Below are positions 23,772 through 32,877 of a DNA stretch of 64,000 bases, one piece after another (position 1 is the first letter of the stretch; the number at the start of each line of letters is the position of its first letter). The position numbers and the translations under genes were made by a program. Origin of the DNA: an uncultured Rhizobiaceae bacterium (GTDB taxonomy: Bacteria; Pseudomonadota; Alphaproteobacteria; Rhizobiales; Rhizobiaceae). Where the stretch lies: NCBI GenBank assembly GCA_947259295.1, contig CAMYMG010000058.1:234551-298550 (forward strand). The letters run 5' to 3'. Below the pieces are notes generated by a model that had not been told where the DNA came from, made no database searches, and saw nothing but the letters and a program-made list of their open reading frames with translations.

Positions 23772-24854
23772 TCAGGCATCCACGACCAGCGTCTCGACCG
23801 ACGAGATGGCCGGCAGATGCTCTGCGATCGTGCGCCAGTTCTCTCCCTCGTCGGCGCTGGCAAACAGCGTTCCTCCTCCGCTGCCGAAATAGACGCCGGC
23901 AGGCTCCATGCGGTCGGTCGCCATCGCCTGCCTGAGGACGCCGAAGAACGCGTTCTCCTGTGGCAGGCCGGCACGCAAGTCCTGCCAGGTGGAGCCACCG
24001 TCGCGGGTGCGCCACACGGCGGCCTTTGCGTCGGGCACGTAGCGGCCGGCCGAGTCTCCGTTGAGCGGCACCAGGTAGAGCGTCGATGGATCGCGCGGAT
24101 GGGTCGCGGCCGGAAAGCCGAACGAGGACGGCAAGCCGGACTCGATACTCTGCCACGATCTTCCGCCGTCGCTGCTGCGGTACATGCCGCAATGGTTCTG
24201 CTGGTACAGCGTGTCGGGCTCGCCCGGCGCCATCACCAGGCAGTGCACGCATTGGCCGAATTCCGGGTAGTTCTGGCCTTCCGGGAAGAAGTCGGCGCGC
24301 GTGCCCTTGTTGCGCGGCTCCCAGGTCTGGCCGCCATCGGCGGTGTGAAACACGCCGGCCGCCGAGATGCCGACCCAGATCTGCCCCTTGTCCTCGGGAT
24401 GCAGCACAAGCGAATGCAGGATCAGCCCGGCGCCGCCCGCGTTCCAATGCGGCCGCGACGGATGTTTCTGCAGCCCGTCGAGATGCTGCCAGGTCTTTCC
24501 CTTGTCCTCGCTCCGGAACAGCCCGGCAGGCTGCACGCCGGCGTAGAGAACGCCGTCGCGCTCGGCCAGGCTCCACACCGCCTTGATCGGCTCGGCGCCA
24601 GCCTCATAGGCCAGGCCCTCGCTCGAATGCGTCCAGGTCGCGCCGAGATCCTCGGAGTTCCAGACCGCCGGACCGAACCATTCATTGCCGCCGCCAGCGT
24701 AGATGATGCCGCTCGAGGGGTCGGCCATGACATGGTTGATCGGCCAGGTCTCGCAGAACGGACCGCGCAACGCCCAGTTCCTGCGCGCTGCATCGCTCTC
24801 GGCGATGAACGTGCCCTTCTTGGTACCGACGAGAACGAGAACCTTGCTTGCCAT
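23772..24854 (-). CDS. BNR/sortilin-type beta-propeller protein (exo-alpha-sialidase-like)
   Basis: A 360-residue beta-propeller. At least five Asp-box (BNR) repeats of the S/T-x-D-x-G-x-T/S-W type are visible: SEDLGATW, SEDKGKTW, TADGGQTW, SSDGGRSW, TRDGGSTW and SADEGENW. There is no signal peptide and no catalytic Arg triad recognisable from real sialidases, so sialidase activity is doubtful. It is more likely a cytosolic binding propeller. Start at 24854 (MASKVLVLVG) is supported by GGTGGAG. It overlaps the MoaD/ThiS gene unit directly, and this pairing recurs in other bacteria, which implies a shared unknown function. Confidence 0.85.
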   Translation of the reverse strand: MASKVLVLVGTKKGTFIAESDAARRNWALRGPFCETWPINHVMADPSSGIIYAGGGNEWFGPAVWNSEDLGATWTHSSEGLAYEAGAEPIKAVWSLAERDGVLYAGVQPAGLFRSEDKGKTWQHLDGLQKHPSRPHWNAGGAGLILHSLVLHPEDKGQIWVGISAAGVFHTADGGQTWEPRNKGTRADFFPEGQNYPEFGQCVHCLVMAPGEPDTLYQQNHCGMYRSSDGGRSWQSIESGLPSSFGFPAATHPRDPSTLYLVPLNGDSAGRYVPDAKAAVWRTRDGGSTWQDLRAGLPQENAFFGVLRQAMATDRMEPAGVYFGSGGGTLFASADEGENWRTIAEHLPAISSVETLVVDA

Positions 24855-25027
24855 CTCCACCTCCACGCATGAACGGCAGGCCCGCGATGACAGCCAGGGT
24901 CTCGCACGGGCGTGCGAAAACTAGGCCGAAACGCTGCCTCTGTCGATCAAGGACGGTCGAAGCAGTACCTTGCCGACACGCGCCGGCAAATTCCTTGGCC
25001 GACGGCGCAGTGCTCCTCAAGCCAGCT

Positions 25028-26140
25028 TCAGGCGGCCTTGGCGGTGTTCTGCGTACGGGCGTAGGAACGACCCTCCGGATCGAAGATATGCAGCGTGTCG
25101 GCGTCGGCATCGACCTTCATGGTCGAATTGCGCTTCACGTCGGCGTTCCCCGGCAGCTTCACGACCAGCGGCTGGTCGGCAATGCCGATGTCGAGATAGA
25201 CCATCTGCACCTCGCCGAGCTGCTCGACATAGTCGACCCTGCCCTCGAACAGGGCGGTCTCGCCGCTGGCGACGCGCAGATCCTCCGGGCGAACGCCAAA
25301 GCTGATCCTGGTGCCAGCCGCGTCGGCGGGCGTGGCGACCGGCACATTGGTCTTGCGGCCTCCCACTTGGGTGATGACCGTGTTGTCGCCGGCCTTGTCG
25401 ATAGTCGCCGGCACGATGTTCATGGCAGGCGAGCCGATGAACTGTGCCACGAACAGATTGCCCGGGTGATGATAGAGTTCCATTGGAGACCCGACCTGCT
25501 CGACCCGTCCGTCCTTCAGCACGACGATGCGGTCAGCCAGCGTCATCGCCTCAACCTGGTCATGCGTCACGTAGATCATCGTCGTGTCGGGCATGGACTC
25601 CTTGAGCTTGGCGATCTCGATGCGGGTGGCGACGCGCAAGGCGGCATCTAGGTTCGACAGCGGCTCGTCGAACAGGAAGACCTTGGGGTTGCGCACGATG
25701 GCGCGGCCGATGGCGACGCGCTGACGCTGGCCGCCGGACATCGCCTTGGGCAGACGGTCGAGATAGTTGGTCAGCTGCAGGATTTCAGCAGCCTGGCGCA
25801 CCCGCCGATCGATCTCCGACTTCTCCTCGCGGGCGATCTTCATGCCGAAGGCCATGTTGTCGTAGACGGTCATGTGCGGATAGAGCGCGTAGGACTGGAA
25901 CACCATGGCAATGCCGCGCTTCGATGGCGGCACGTCGTTCACCACCTCGCCGGCGATGCTGAGTTCGCCAGAGGTGATCTCCTCGAGCCCCGCGATCGTC
26001 CTCAGCAGCGTCGACTTTCCGCAGCCGGACGGCCCGACGAAGACGATGAACTCGCCCGACTTTATGTCGAGATCGATGCCGTGCAGGATCTTCAGATTGC
26101 CGTAGGACTTCTTGATTTGTCTGAGGCTGAGATCGGCCAT
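25028..26140 (-). CDS. aglK: Alpha-glucoside ABC transporter ATP-binding protein
   Basis: A 370-residue ATPase of the MalK/UgpC class. Walker A is GPSGCGKST (about 36-44), signature LPKAMSGGQRQRVAIGRA, Walker B VFLFDEPLSNLDAA, and the H-loop is in YVTHDQVEAM. The C-terminal regulatory TOBE domain occupies about 250-370. It powers the AglEFG importer for sucrose, maltose and trehalose type alpha-glucosides at the inner membrane. It is the last gene of the aglEFGAK operon and follows aglA by 36 bases. UgpC-like ATPases can serve more than one sugar importer. Confidence 0.9.
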   Translation of the reverse strand: MADLSLRQIKKSYGNLKILHGIDLDIKSGEFIVFVGPSGCGKSTLLRTIAGLEEITSGELSIAGEVVNDVPPSKRGIAMVFQSYALYPHMTVYDNMAFGMKIAREEKSEIDRRVRQAAEILQLTNYLDRLPKAMSGGQRQRVAIGRAIVRNPKVFLFDEPLSNLDAALRVATRIEIAKLKESMPDTTMIYVTHDQVEAMTLADRIVVLKDGRVEQVGSPMELYHHPGNLFVAQFIGSPAMNIVPATIDKAGDNTVITQVGGRKTNVPVATPADAAGTRISFGVRPEDLRVASGETALFEGRVDYVEQLGEVQMVYLDIGIADQPLVVKLPGNADVKRNSTMKVDADADTLHIFDPEGRSYARTQNTAKAA

Positions 26141-26176
26141 GTGGTTTCCTCCCGAAAAACCTGGTTCCTGACTGGT

Positions 26177-27853
26177 TCAGGCGATGCGCCCGAACCAGGC
26201 CTGGTAACTGTTCAGTCTGATCGTCCGTCCGTCGATGCTGCCGGCAAAACCGTGCCCCGCCAGCGGCTGCACGGCGTCGCCATCTCCAAGATCGATCTCA
26301 GCGGGCTGGTCGCCGAGGTTGAAGGCGCAGACGAGCTGCTCATTGCCCTGGCGTCGCGTGAAGGCGATGGCGTCGCCTTTGGCCGCCAGGAAGTCGATGT
26401 CGCCCTTGGCGAGCGCCGGGTAAGCGCGGCGGAACGCCAGGAAGCCGCGGTAGTGCTCCAGCAGCGAGTGCGGGTCGCCCTCCTGGCGATTGACCGCGAG
26501 CGGCCGGTGATCGGCGGCGACCGGCAGCCATGGGCGCCCGGTCGAGAAACCGGCATTGGTCTCGTTGTCGTCCCAGACCATCGGCGTGCGACAGCCGTCG
26601 CGGCCCTTGAATTCGGGCCAGAAGCGAATGCCGTAGGGATCGCGCAGATCCTCGAAATTGAGGTCGGCCTCGCCGAGCCCGAGTTCCTCGCCCTGGTAGA
26701 GGCAGACCGAGCCGCGCAGCGACATCAGCAGCGCCGAGATCACCTTGAGATAGGCGGTGCGGTCGCTCTCGCCCTGCGCCCAGCGCGAGGCGTGCCGCAT
26801 CACGTCATGGTTGGAATAGGCCCAGCACGACCAGCCGTCGGAGGCCACCCTGCCGAACGATTCCAGCACGGCGCGCACGCGTTCCGCGCTCAGTTTCTCC
26901 GGCGCCAGGAAGTCGAAGGAATAGCACATCTGGACCCGGTTATCGCCGGCCGTATAGGCGGCGACGACTTCGAGGCCGCGTTGCGCATCGCCCACCTCGC
27001 CGACCGCAGCGGCGGCCGGATACTCGTCGAGCAGGGCACGAAAGCGCTCGAGGAAGGCGACGTTCTCGGGCCGGCTCTTGTCGTAGATATGGTCCTGATA
27101 GTTGTAGGGATTGACCGTCGGCGCCGTCTGGTCGTTGCGCTCGGCAACCGGCAGGGCGGGATTGCTCTCCAGGCCCTGGCTGTGAAAGTAGAAATTGATC
27201 GTGTCGAGCCTGAAGCCGTCGACGCCACGGTCGAGCCAGAAGCGGGTTACCTCGAGAAGCGCATCCTGCACCTCCCTGTTGTGGAAGTTGAGGTCGGGCT
27301 GCTCGGCGAGGAAATTGTGCAGGTAATACTGCTGGCGGCGCGTGTCCCACTGCCAGGCGGAGCCACCGAAGATCGACAGCCAGTTGTTGGGCGGCGTGCC
27401 GTCCGGGCTGGCGTCGGCCCAGACATACCAGTCGGCCTTGGGATTGTCGCGGCTGGCGCGGCTCTCGGCGAACCAGGGATGATCGTCGGCAGTGTGTGAA
27501 AGCACCTCGTCGATCATTACGCGCAGGCCAAGCCGGTGTGCCTCGGCGACCAGCGCGTCGAAATCGTCGAGTGTGCCGAACATCGGATCGACGTCGCAAT
27601 AATCCGACACGTCATAGCCGAAATCCTTCATCGGCGACTTGAAAAAGGGCGAGATCCAGATCGCGTCGGCACCAAGGCCGGCAATATAGGGCAGGCGCTG
27701 GATGATACCGGCAAGGTCGCCGATGCCGTCGCCGTTGGAATCCTGGTAGCTGCGCGGATAGATTTGATAGATCACCGCGCCACGCCACCAGTCCCGGTCG
27801 GCGGCGAGCGCCGGCGCCTCCTGGGGCATCGATACTGCCGGCATCACGCTCAT
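26177..27853 (-). CDS. aglA: Alpha-glucosidase, GH13
   Basis: A 558-residue GH13 alpha-glucosidase. The barrel motifs appear in order: DAIWISPFFKSPMKDFGYDV, DEVLSHT, the nucleophile Asp in GFRLDTINFYF, the acid Glu in AVGEVGD, and SNHDVMRHAS with the transition-state Asp. The C-terminal beta domain (about 480-558) is complete. It hydrolyses imported sucrose, maltose or trehalose in the cytosol, no signal peptide being present. Its start overlaps the aglG stop by four bases, so it is translationally coupled. The gene order matches the Sinorhizobium agl operon. Confidence 0.93.
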   Translation of the reverse strand: MSVMPAVSMPQEAPALAADRDWWRGAVIYQIYPRSYQDSNGDGIGDLAGIIQRLPYIAGLGADAIWISPFFKSPMKDFGYDVSDYCDVDPMFGTLDDFDALVAEAHRLGLRVMIDEVLSHTADDHPWFAESRASRDNPKADWYVWADASPDGTPPNNWLSIFGGSAWQWDTRRQQYYLHNFLAEQPDLNFHNREVQDALLEVTRFWLDRGVDGFRLDTINFYFHSQGLESNPALPVAERNDQTAPTVNPYNYQDHIYDKSRPENVAFLERFRALLDEYPAAAAVGEVGDAQRGLEVVAAYTAGDNRVQMCYSFDFLAPEKLSAERVRAVLESFGRVASDGWSCWAYSNHDVMRHASRWAQGESDRTAYLKVISALLMSLRGSVCLYQGEELGLGEADLNFEDLRDPYGIRFWPEFKGRDGCRTPMVWDDNETNAGFSTGRPWLPVAADHRPLAVNRQEGDPHSLLEHYRGFLAFRRAYPALAKGDIDFLAAKGDAIAFTRRQGNEQLVCAFNLGDQPAEIDLGDGDAVQPLAGHGFAGSIDGRTIRLNSYQAWFGRIA

Positions 27854-29004
27854 CCTCCCTTGACCGATCCGGCGAGCAGGCCGCGGACGAAATAACGCTG
27901 CAACGAGAAGAACACGATCAGCGGCACGATGATGGTGATGAAGGCCGATGTCGTGAGGATTTCCCAGTCGCCGCCGCGCGACCCGAGCAGCGCGTTGAGC
28001 TTGCCGGTCAGAACGAGCTGGTCGGAGCCGGAACCGAGGAACACGATGGCGACAAGCAGGTCGTTCCAGACCCAGAGGAACTGGAAGATGGCGAAGGAGG
28101 CCAGCACCGGGAAGGAAAGCGGCAAAACGATCTTGATGAAGATCTCGAAGTCGCTGGCGCCGTCGATGCGCGCAGATTCCATCAGCTCACGCGGCAGGCC
28201 GGCCATGTAGCTGCGCAGCAGGTAGATGGCGAAGGGAAGACCGAAGCCGGTATGCGCCAGCCAGATGCCGAGATAGGTCTTCGACGGCACGCCGAAGAAC
28301 AGGGCGACGCCATTGTAAAGCTGGAGCAGCGGGATCAGCGCCATCTGCAGCGGCACGACCAGCAGCCCGATGATGACGGCGATGATCAGCGCGCGGCCGG
28401 GAAAGCGCATCCAGGCGAGCGCATAGGCGGCGAAGGCGGCGATCATGATCGGAATGACGGTCGCCGGCACGGTCACCGTCAGCGAGTTCATGAAGGAGCG
28501 GCCGATGCCTTCCGAAAACAGGACCGTCTCGTAATTCTCGGTGGTGAAACGCGGCGGCGCTGAGGATTCGTAATAGACGCGCTGGCCGCGCTCGCCCTCG
28601 AAGGCAACCGGGGAAGACATGACAAAGGAGCCGTCCTCGTCGAGCTGCAGCGAGACGCCGTCGCCGAGGTCGGCAACGGCCCCTGCCTCGTATTCCGTCG
28701 GTGCCGCCGATCGCAGCCCGAAGGCGCTGATGTTCCGCTCCTGGCCTTCCTCGAAAATGTTGCCCTCGATGACGAACTTGCCGTCCTTTTCAATCTGCGC
28801 CGAGGCGGGCGGCAGGCGGCCGGCTTCGGTCTGGCTGGAACTGGAGAAAGCGTTCCACCAGCCCGACGCGATGATCTGGTCCTTGTCGCGCAGCGACGAC
28901 ACCAGGATGCCGAGCGTCGGGATGGTCCAGATGGTGACGAAGACGAGCACCGCGATGTGGACGCCGAAGCGGCCGAGGAAGCTCTTGCCCGTGCTGTTGG
29001 CCAT
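27850..29004 (-). CDS. aglG: Alpha-glucoside ABC transporter permease
   Basis: A 384-residue MalG-type permease with six membrane helices. The first helix (about 11-31) is followed by a long periplasmic insert (about 40-150), which AglG proteins have and shorter permeases do not. The EAA-like cytosolic loop reads ELMESARIDGASDFEIFIKIVLPLS (about 275). It forms the membrane channel together with AglF. Start is one base from the aglF stop, and its own stop overlaps aglA. Identification rests on the operon order and length. Confidence 0.92.
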   Translation of the reverse strand: MANSTGKSFLGRFGVHIAVLVFVTIWTIPTLGILVSSLRDKDQIIASGWWNAFSSSSQTEAGRLPPASAQIEKDGKFVIEGNIFEEGQERNISAFGLRSAAPTEYEAGAVADLGDGVSLQLDEDGSFVMSSPVAFEGERGQRVYYESSAPPRFTTENYETVLFSEGIGRSFMNSLTVTVPATVIPIMIAAFAAYALAWMRFPGRALIIAVIIGLLVVPLQMALIPLLQLYNGVALFFGVPSKTYLGIWLAHTGFGLPFAIYLLRSYMAGLPRELMESARIDGASDFEIFIKIVLPLSFPVLASFAIFQFLWVWNDLLVAIVFLGSGSDQLVLTGKLNALLGSRGGDWEILTTSAFITIIVPLIVFFSLQRYFVRGLLAGSVKGG

Positions 29005-29005
29005 C

Positions 29006-30019
29006 TCAGTGCCCCCCCGACTCGCGGTTCGCCTGGCGGATGTTCCAGATCATGATCGGCAGGACGGCGAGCATGATGATGATGGCGATGGTGGCGCCGC
29101 GGCCGAAATCGCCGCCGCCGCGGAACATCCAGTCGAACATCAGATTGGCCAGGACCTGGCTGTTCCACTGGCCGTTGGTCATGGTCAGCACGATGTCGAA
29201 GACCTTGAGCACCAAGATGGTGATTGTCGTCCACACCACGGCGATGGTGCCCCAGATCTGCGGGATCATGATCTTCCAGAATATCTGAAACGGGTTGGCG
29301 CCGTCGATGACGGCGGCCTCGATGGTCTCCTCGGGAATGCCGCGCAGGGCCGCCGAGAGGATCACCATCGCGAAACCGGTCTGGATCCAGATCAGGATCA
29401 CCATCAGGAAGAAATTGTTCCAGAAGGGCAGCGATATCCAGACCTGCGGGCTGCCGCCGAGATACTGCACGATGGCGTTGAGCAGGCCGATCTGCGTCTG
29501 GCCGTCGCCCTTGTATTCGTAGATGAATTTCCAGATCACGCTGGCGCCGACGAAGGAGATGGCGAGCGGCAGGAAGATCAGGCTCTTGGCGATGGTGCCC
29601 CACCAGATCTTGTCGGTCAGCACCGCAATCACGAGGCCGAGGAAGGTGCAGGCCGCCGGCACGACGGCGAGCCACAGGAGGTTGTTGAAGATCGAGTTGC
29701 GGAACTCGCGGTCGCCGAATGCCCAGCTGTAGTTGGCGAAGCCAACGAAATCCTCGCCGTTGCGGCCGTGGAAGGAGAGCCAGAGTGTCTGCACGACCGG
29801 ATAGATCAAGTAGACCGTCAGGATGATCAGCGCCGGGCCGATGAACAGCCAGGGGCGGATCAGACCCTGGCGGCGCAGATTGTCGATTGCCGCGGCACCC
29901 GCCACGCCGCGCGACGGGAAGATGATATCGAGCAGCCGGTTGGCGCCCCAGAAATAGGCGACCGCGCCGCCAACGCCGACAATGATGGTGATGATGGCCG
30001 ACAGAATCTGAGCCGCCAT
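29006..30019 (-). CDS. aglF: Alpha-glucoside ABC transporter permease
   Basis: A 337-residue MalF-type permease with about eight helices. The EAA loop is EETIEAAVIDGANPFQIFWKIMIPQI (about 240), the contact point for AglK. An RQ-rich cytosolic segment after the first two helices precedes the six-helix core. It pairs with AglG. It begins 127 bases after aglE, a larger gap than those elsewhere in the operon, which may hold a processing or attenuation site; I see no clear terminator in it. Confidence 0.92.
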   Translation of the reverse strand: MAAQILSAIITIIVGVGGAVAYFWGANRLLDIIFPSRGVAGAAAIDNLRRQGLIRPWLFIGPALIILTVYLIYPVVQTLWLSFHGRNGEDFVGFANYSWAFGDREFRNSIFNNLLWLAVVPAACTFLGLVIAVLTDKIWWGTIAKSLIFLPLAISFVGASVIWKFIYEYKGDGQTQIGLLNAIVQYLGGSPQVWISLPFWNNFFLMVILIWIQTGFAMVILSAALRGIPEETIEAAVIDGANPFQIFWKIMIPQIWGTIAVVWTTITILVLKVFDIVLTMTNGQWNSQVLANLMFDWMFRGGGDFGRGATIAIIIMLAVLPIMIWNIRQANRESGGH

Positions 30020-30145
30020 GGCTTCCTCCCCTGTTGCCGGACCTCGTCCGCGGCGTCTCGTGCCAGCGGTACGGGTGGCCTGCCTGTTGGACCCGGGCCT
30101 AGGCGGCCCGGATCGTGACGCGGATGAGGTGGCGCGGGTGCGCGC

Positions 30146-31501
30146 TTACTTGATGGCGTCCCAGCTGGTCTGGACGTTGGCTGCCACGTCGGCCGCCGGC
30201 TTGCCGCCGACCAGGTCGATCATGCCGGTCCAGAAGGCGCCGGCGCCGATCTTGCCAGGCATCAGGTCAGATCCGTCGAAGCGGAAGGTCGATGCGTTGA
30301 CCAGAATGTCACCCTGCTTCTTCAGCGCCTCGTTGGCGTAGGCCTCCTTGTTCGCGGTCTTCAGCGGCGTCAACAGGCCGGACTGTGCCATCCATATCTC
30401 GTGCGCCAGCGGCATCTTCAGGAAATCGATGAAGGCACGCGCCGCCTTAGAGTCCTTGGTGATCGAGAACAACGTTCCGCCGCCGAGGACCGGGTTGCCG
30501 AGATCGGCATGCGAGGCGAAGGGCGGCAGGTAGAAGAAGTCGGCATCGACGCCGAGCTTGGTGCCTTCCGGGAAGAAGGACGAGATGAACGATGCCTGGC
30601 GATGCATGTAGCATTTCGGCGGGATCGAGAAGAGGCCCTTGGGGCTGTCGCGGAAGTCGGTGGCGGCAACCGCGGCCGCGCCGCCGTCGACATATTTGTC
30701 GTTGGTCGCGATGTCGGCGAAGATCTGCAGCGCCTCGACGACCGACGGGTCATTGAACGGAATTTCGTTCTTGGTCCACTTGTCGTAGGTCTCGGGCGAC
30801 TGCGTGCGCAGCATGATGTCCTCGACCCAGTCGGTCGCCGGCCAGCCCGTTGCGCCGCCCGAGCCCAGGCCGATGCACCATGGCACGCCGCCATCGGCGA
30901 CGATCTGGTCGGACAGGGCCTGCATCTCTTCCCAGGTCTTGGGCACTTCGTAGCCGGCTTCCTCGAAATTCTCCGGCACGTACCAGACCAGCGACTTCAG
31001 GTCGGCCTTGTAGGGAAAAGCGAAATACTTGTCGGTGCCGTCCTTGTCCTTGTAGGTGCCGAGGTCGACCCAGGACTGGCCGGCGCCGTAATTCTCGCGC
31101 ACGAAATCGGCGGTCGCGTCGTCAAGCGGCGTCAGCAGGCCCTTGGAGGCAAGGTCCTGGATCAGGCCGGGCTGCGGCAGAACGGCGATGTTCGGCGGGC
31201 TGCCGGCCTGCGTGTCGATGACGATCTGCTGCTCGTAGTTCTCCGAGGAGGAATACTTGAGATCGACGCCCGTCGCCTCGATGAAATATTCGAGCACCGA
31301 ACGGACCAGGGCCTCGTCCTCGCCGCGCCATGGACCGAAGATGGTCAGCGTCTCGCCCTTGAGGTCGACGTTCTTGAGATCGTCGTAATTCGACCAGGTG
31401 AACTTTGAATCCTCGCCCGGCTTGAACTTGAGTTCGGCCGAGGCGGGAGCGGAAAGGGCAAGAGTGGCGAGCGCCACGCCCAGCAAAAGGCACTTCTTCA
31501 T
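30146..31501 (-). CDS. aglE: Alpha-glucoside ABC transporter substrate-binding protein
   Basis: A 451-residue periplasmic binding protein of the MalE/family 1 type. The start at 31501 follows GGGAGGAACATC. A clear Sec signal peptide (MKKCLLLGVALATLALSAPASA) is cleaved near residue 22. The mature part has the two-lobe pattern, with the family stretches SPPNIAVLPQPGLIQDLA and PVLGGGTLFSITKDSKAARAF. It captures alpha-glucosides and delivers them to AglFG. As the first gene of the operon it is preceded by a promoter and a LacI-type operator. Confidence 0.92.
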   Translation of the reverse strand: MKKCLLLGVALATLALSAPASAELKFKPGEDSKFTWSNYDDLKNVDLKGETLTIFGPWRGEDEALVRSVLEYFIEATGVDLKYSSSENYEQQIVIDTQAGSPPNIAVLPQPGLIQDLASKGLLTPLDDATADFVRENYGAGQSWVDLGTYKDKDGTDKYFAFPYKADLKSLVWYVPENFEEAGYEVPKTWEEMQALSDQIVADGGVPWCIGLGSGGATGWPATDWVEDIMLRTQSPETYDKWTKNEIPFNDPSVVEALQIFADIATNDKYVDGGAAAVAATDFRDSPKGLFSIPPKCYMHRQASFISSFFPEGTKLGVDADFFYLPPFASHADLGNPVLGGGTLFSITKDSKAARAFIDFLKMPLAHEIWMAQSGLLTPLKTANKEAYANEALKKQGDILVNASTFRFDGSDLMPGKIGAGAFWTGMIDLVGGKPAADVAANVQTSWDAIK

Positions 31502-31614
31502 GATGTTCCTCCCTGTGGTTCGCAAGACAAGGCGCGGAACCTCCATTCCGGCCTGCCGACGTGCTTCAAATGTGACCCAGGATCAAACCAATCGCAACTG
31601 TTTGAAAGCGGGCT

Positions 31615-31628
31615 CCAAAGCGCTTTGG
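31615..31628. promoter_or_regulatory. LacI-type operator at the aglE transcription start
   Basis: A perfect 14-base palindrome, CCAAAGCGCTTTGG, lying just downstream of the aglE -10 element, about at +1 to +14. The central CG and arm sequence are those expected for a LacI/GalR-family repressor such as the adjacent aglR. A second copy of its core occurs at 31826-31837. Within 31502-31854 these are the only strong palindromes seen. Confidence 0.75.
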
Positions 31629-31636
31629 CTGTTTTC

Positions 31637-31665
31637 ATCTCGCCACCAAACGGCAGCGGAGTCAA
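31637..31665 (-). promoter_or_regulatory. aglE promoter
   Basis: On the minus strand TTGACT (31665-31660) and CGAGAT (31642-31637) are separated by exactly 17 bases. Transcription would start near 31630, directly at the operator, leaving a leader of about 130 bases before aglE. A good -35 with a moderate -10 fits a promoter controlled by repression. Confidence 0.55.
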
Positions 31666-31825
31666 GCGGGGATGTATTCACGTTAATGATGCATCTGCTT
31701 ATTTGGTGCGCTGCACTATAGTTTTACGGCACCGCACTAGCTGTTTTTGCTTCTCTCTGCCCGTTTTCGCGCTAATGTCTTTGACAATGCGGCCTTGCCG
31801 CTGGGGGAGTGAACGACAAATGCCT

Positions 31826-31837
31826 CAAAGCGCTTTG
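31826..31837. promoter_or_regulatory. Second LacI-type operator, in front of aglR
   Basis: The 12-base palindrome CAAAGCGCTTTG repeats the core of the aglE operator. It ends 17 bases before the aglR start codon, consistent with autoregulation. Centre-to-centre distance to the first operator is 210 bases, i.e. 20 turns of B-DNA, so a repression loop is geometrically favourable. A good -35 (TTGACA, 31781-31786) for aglR lies upstream, but its -10 is poor. Confidence 0.7.
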
Positions 31838-31854
31838 GGGAAGAGGAGACTGCT

Positions 31855-32877
31855 TTGAATCTCAAGCAGCTGTCCGACATGCTGGCACTGTCGCAGACCA
31901 CGGTAAGCCGCGCTCTCAACGGCTATCCGGAAGTCAGCGAGGAGACTCGCCGGCGCGTCGCCGACGCCGCCAAGCGGCACGGCTACAGGCCGAACCCGAG
32001 CGCCCGGCGGCTGGCTACCGGCAAGGCGGGCATGATCGGCTACGTGCTTCCGACAGGGAAGTCGGTCGACATCGATCCGCATTTCGTCGAGTTTCTCTCC
32101 GGCCTCGGCGACTATGCGCGCGGCCATGACCTCGATCTGGTGCTCAGCCCTGCAGACGCCAATGACGAGGAAACAACCTACCGGCGCATCGTCGCCAACA
32201 AGCAGGTCGACGCCGTCTATGTGTCGTCCCCCCGTCCGGCCGACCGTCGCATCTCGCTGCTCAACCGGCTCGGCATCCCCTTCATCGTGCATGGCCGCAG
32301 CGAAGGGCTCGACTTCGAGTATGCCCATACCGACATCGACAACGAGGCGGCTTTCCGCGACGCAGCGCGGCTGCTGATCCAGCTTGGCCATACGCGCATC
32401 GCGCTGATCAACGGCGACATGAGGCAGACCTTCGCGATCTTCCGCGAACGGGGGGCGCGACGCGCGCTGGCCGACAGCGGGTTGTCGCTGCCCGCCTCGG
32501 CTATCCGCTCCGTGGCCATGACCGACGAGAACGGCTACCGCGCAGCGCGCAGCCTGCTGGAAGGCGCCGACGCGCCCACCGCCATCATCTGCTCTTCGCT
32601 GATCATGTCGCTCGGCGTCGTGCGCGCCATCCGCGACCTCGGCCTCACCATCCCACGCGATGTCTCGCTGGTGGCACATGACGACGTTTTCCCGTGGCTG
32701 AGGCCGGAGAATTTTTCCGTGCCGCTGACCACGACGCGCTCGTCGATCCGGCTTGCGGGACAGCGCATCGCCGAACGGCTGGCAGCGCGCATTTCCGGAC
32801 AGGAAACCGGCGCCTGGGGCGAGGTCTGGCCGGTCGACCTTGTGGTGCGTGCCTCGATCGGCAGCGTGCCTACCTGA
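31855..32877 (+). CDS. aglR: LacI-family repressor of the agl operon
   Basis: A 340-residue LacI/GalR regulator. The N-terminal helix-turn-helix reads MNLKQLSDMLALSQTTVSRALNGYPEVSEETR, the hinge helix is about residues 50-58, and the sugar-binding core follows (about 60-335). Start is TTG at 31855, behind GAGGAGA; no better start exists because translation from the TTG gives the full helix-turn-helix. It is divergent from aglE with two matching operators between them. The inducer is presumably an alpha-glucoside. The 3' end overlaps the subtilase gene by eight bases. Confidence 0.92.
   Translation: MNLKQLSDMLALSQTTVSRALNGYPEVSEETRRRVADAAKRHGYRPNPSARRLATGKAGMIGYVLPTGKSVDIDPHFVEFLSGLGDYARGHDLDLVLSPADANDEETTYRRIVANKQVDAVYVSSPRPADRRISLLNRLGIPFIVHGRSEGLDFEYAHTDIDNEAAFRDAARLLIQLGHTRIALINGDMRQTFAIFRERGARRALADSGLSLPASAIRSVAMTDENGYRAARSLLEGADAPTAIICSSLIMSLGVVRAIRDLGLTIPRDVSLVAHDDVFPWLRPENFSVPLTTTRSSIRLAGQRIAERLAARISGQETGAWGEVWPVDLVVRASIGSVPT

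Noticed and set aside
21356..23935. Very long open frames on the strand opposite gnd, fur and the BNR gene (and similar ones opposite the PBP, agl and M20 genes)
   Set aside because: They lie antisense to well supported genes in a GC-rich genome where such frames are common; the composition is low-complexity and matches no family.
24902..24917. Perfect 7-bp inverted repeat TCGCACG-GG-CGTGCGA before aglK as a terminator
   Set aside because: Neither strand has a T run after the stem; it may be a binding site but nothing supports a specific role.
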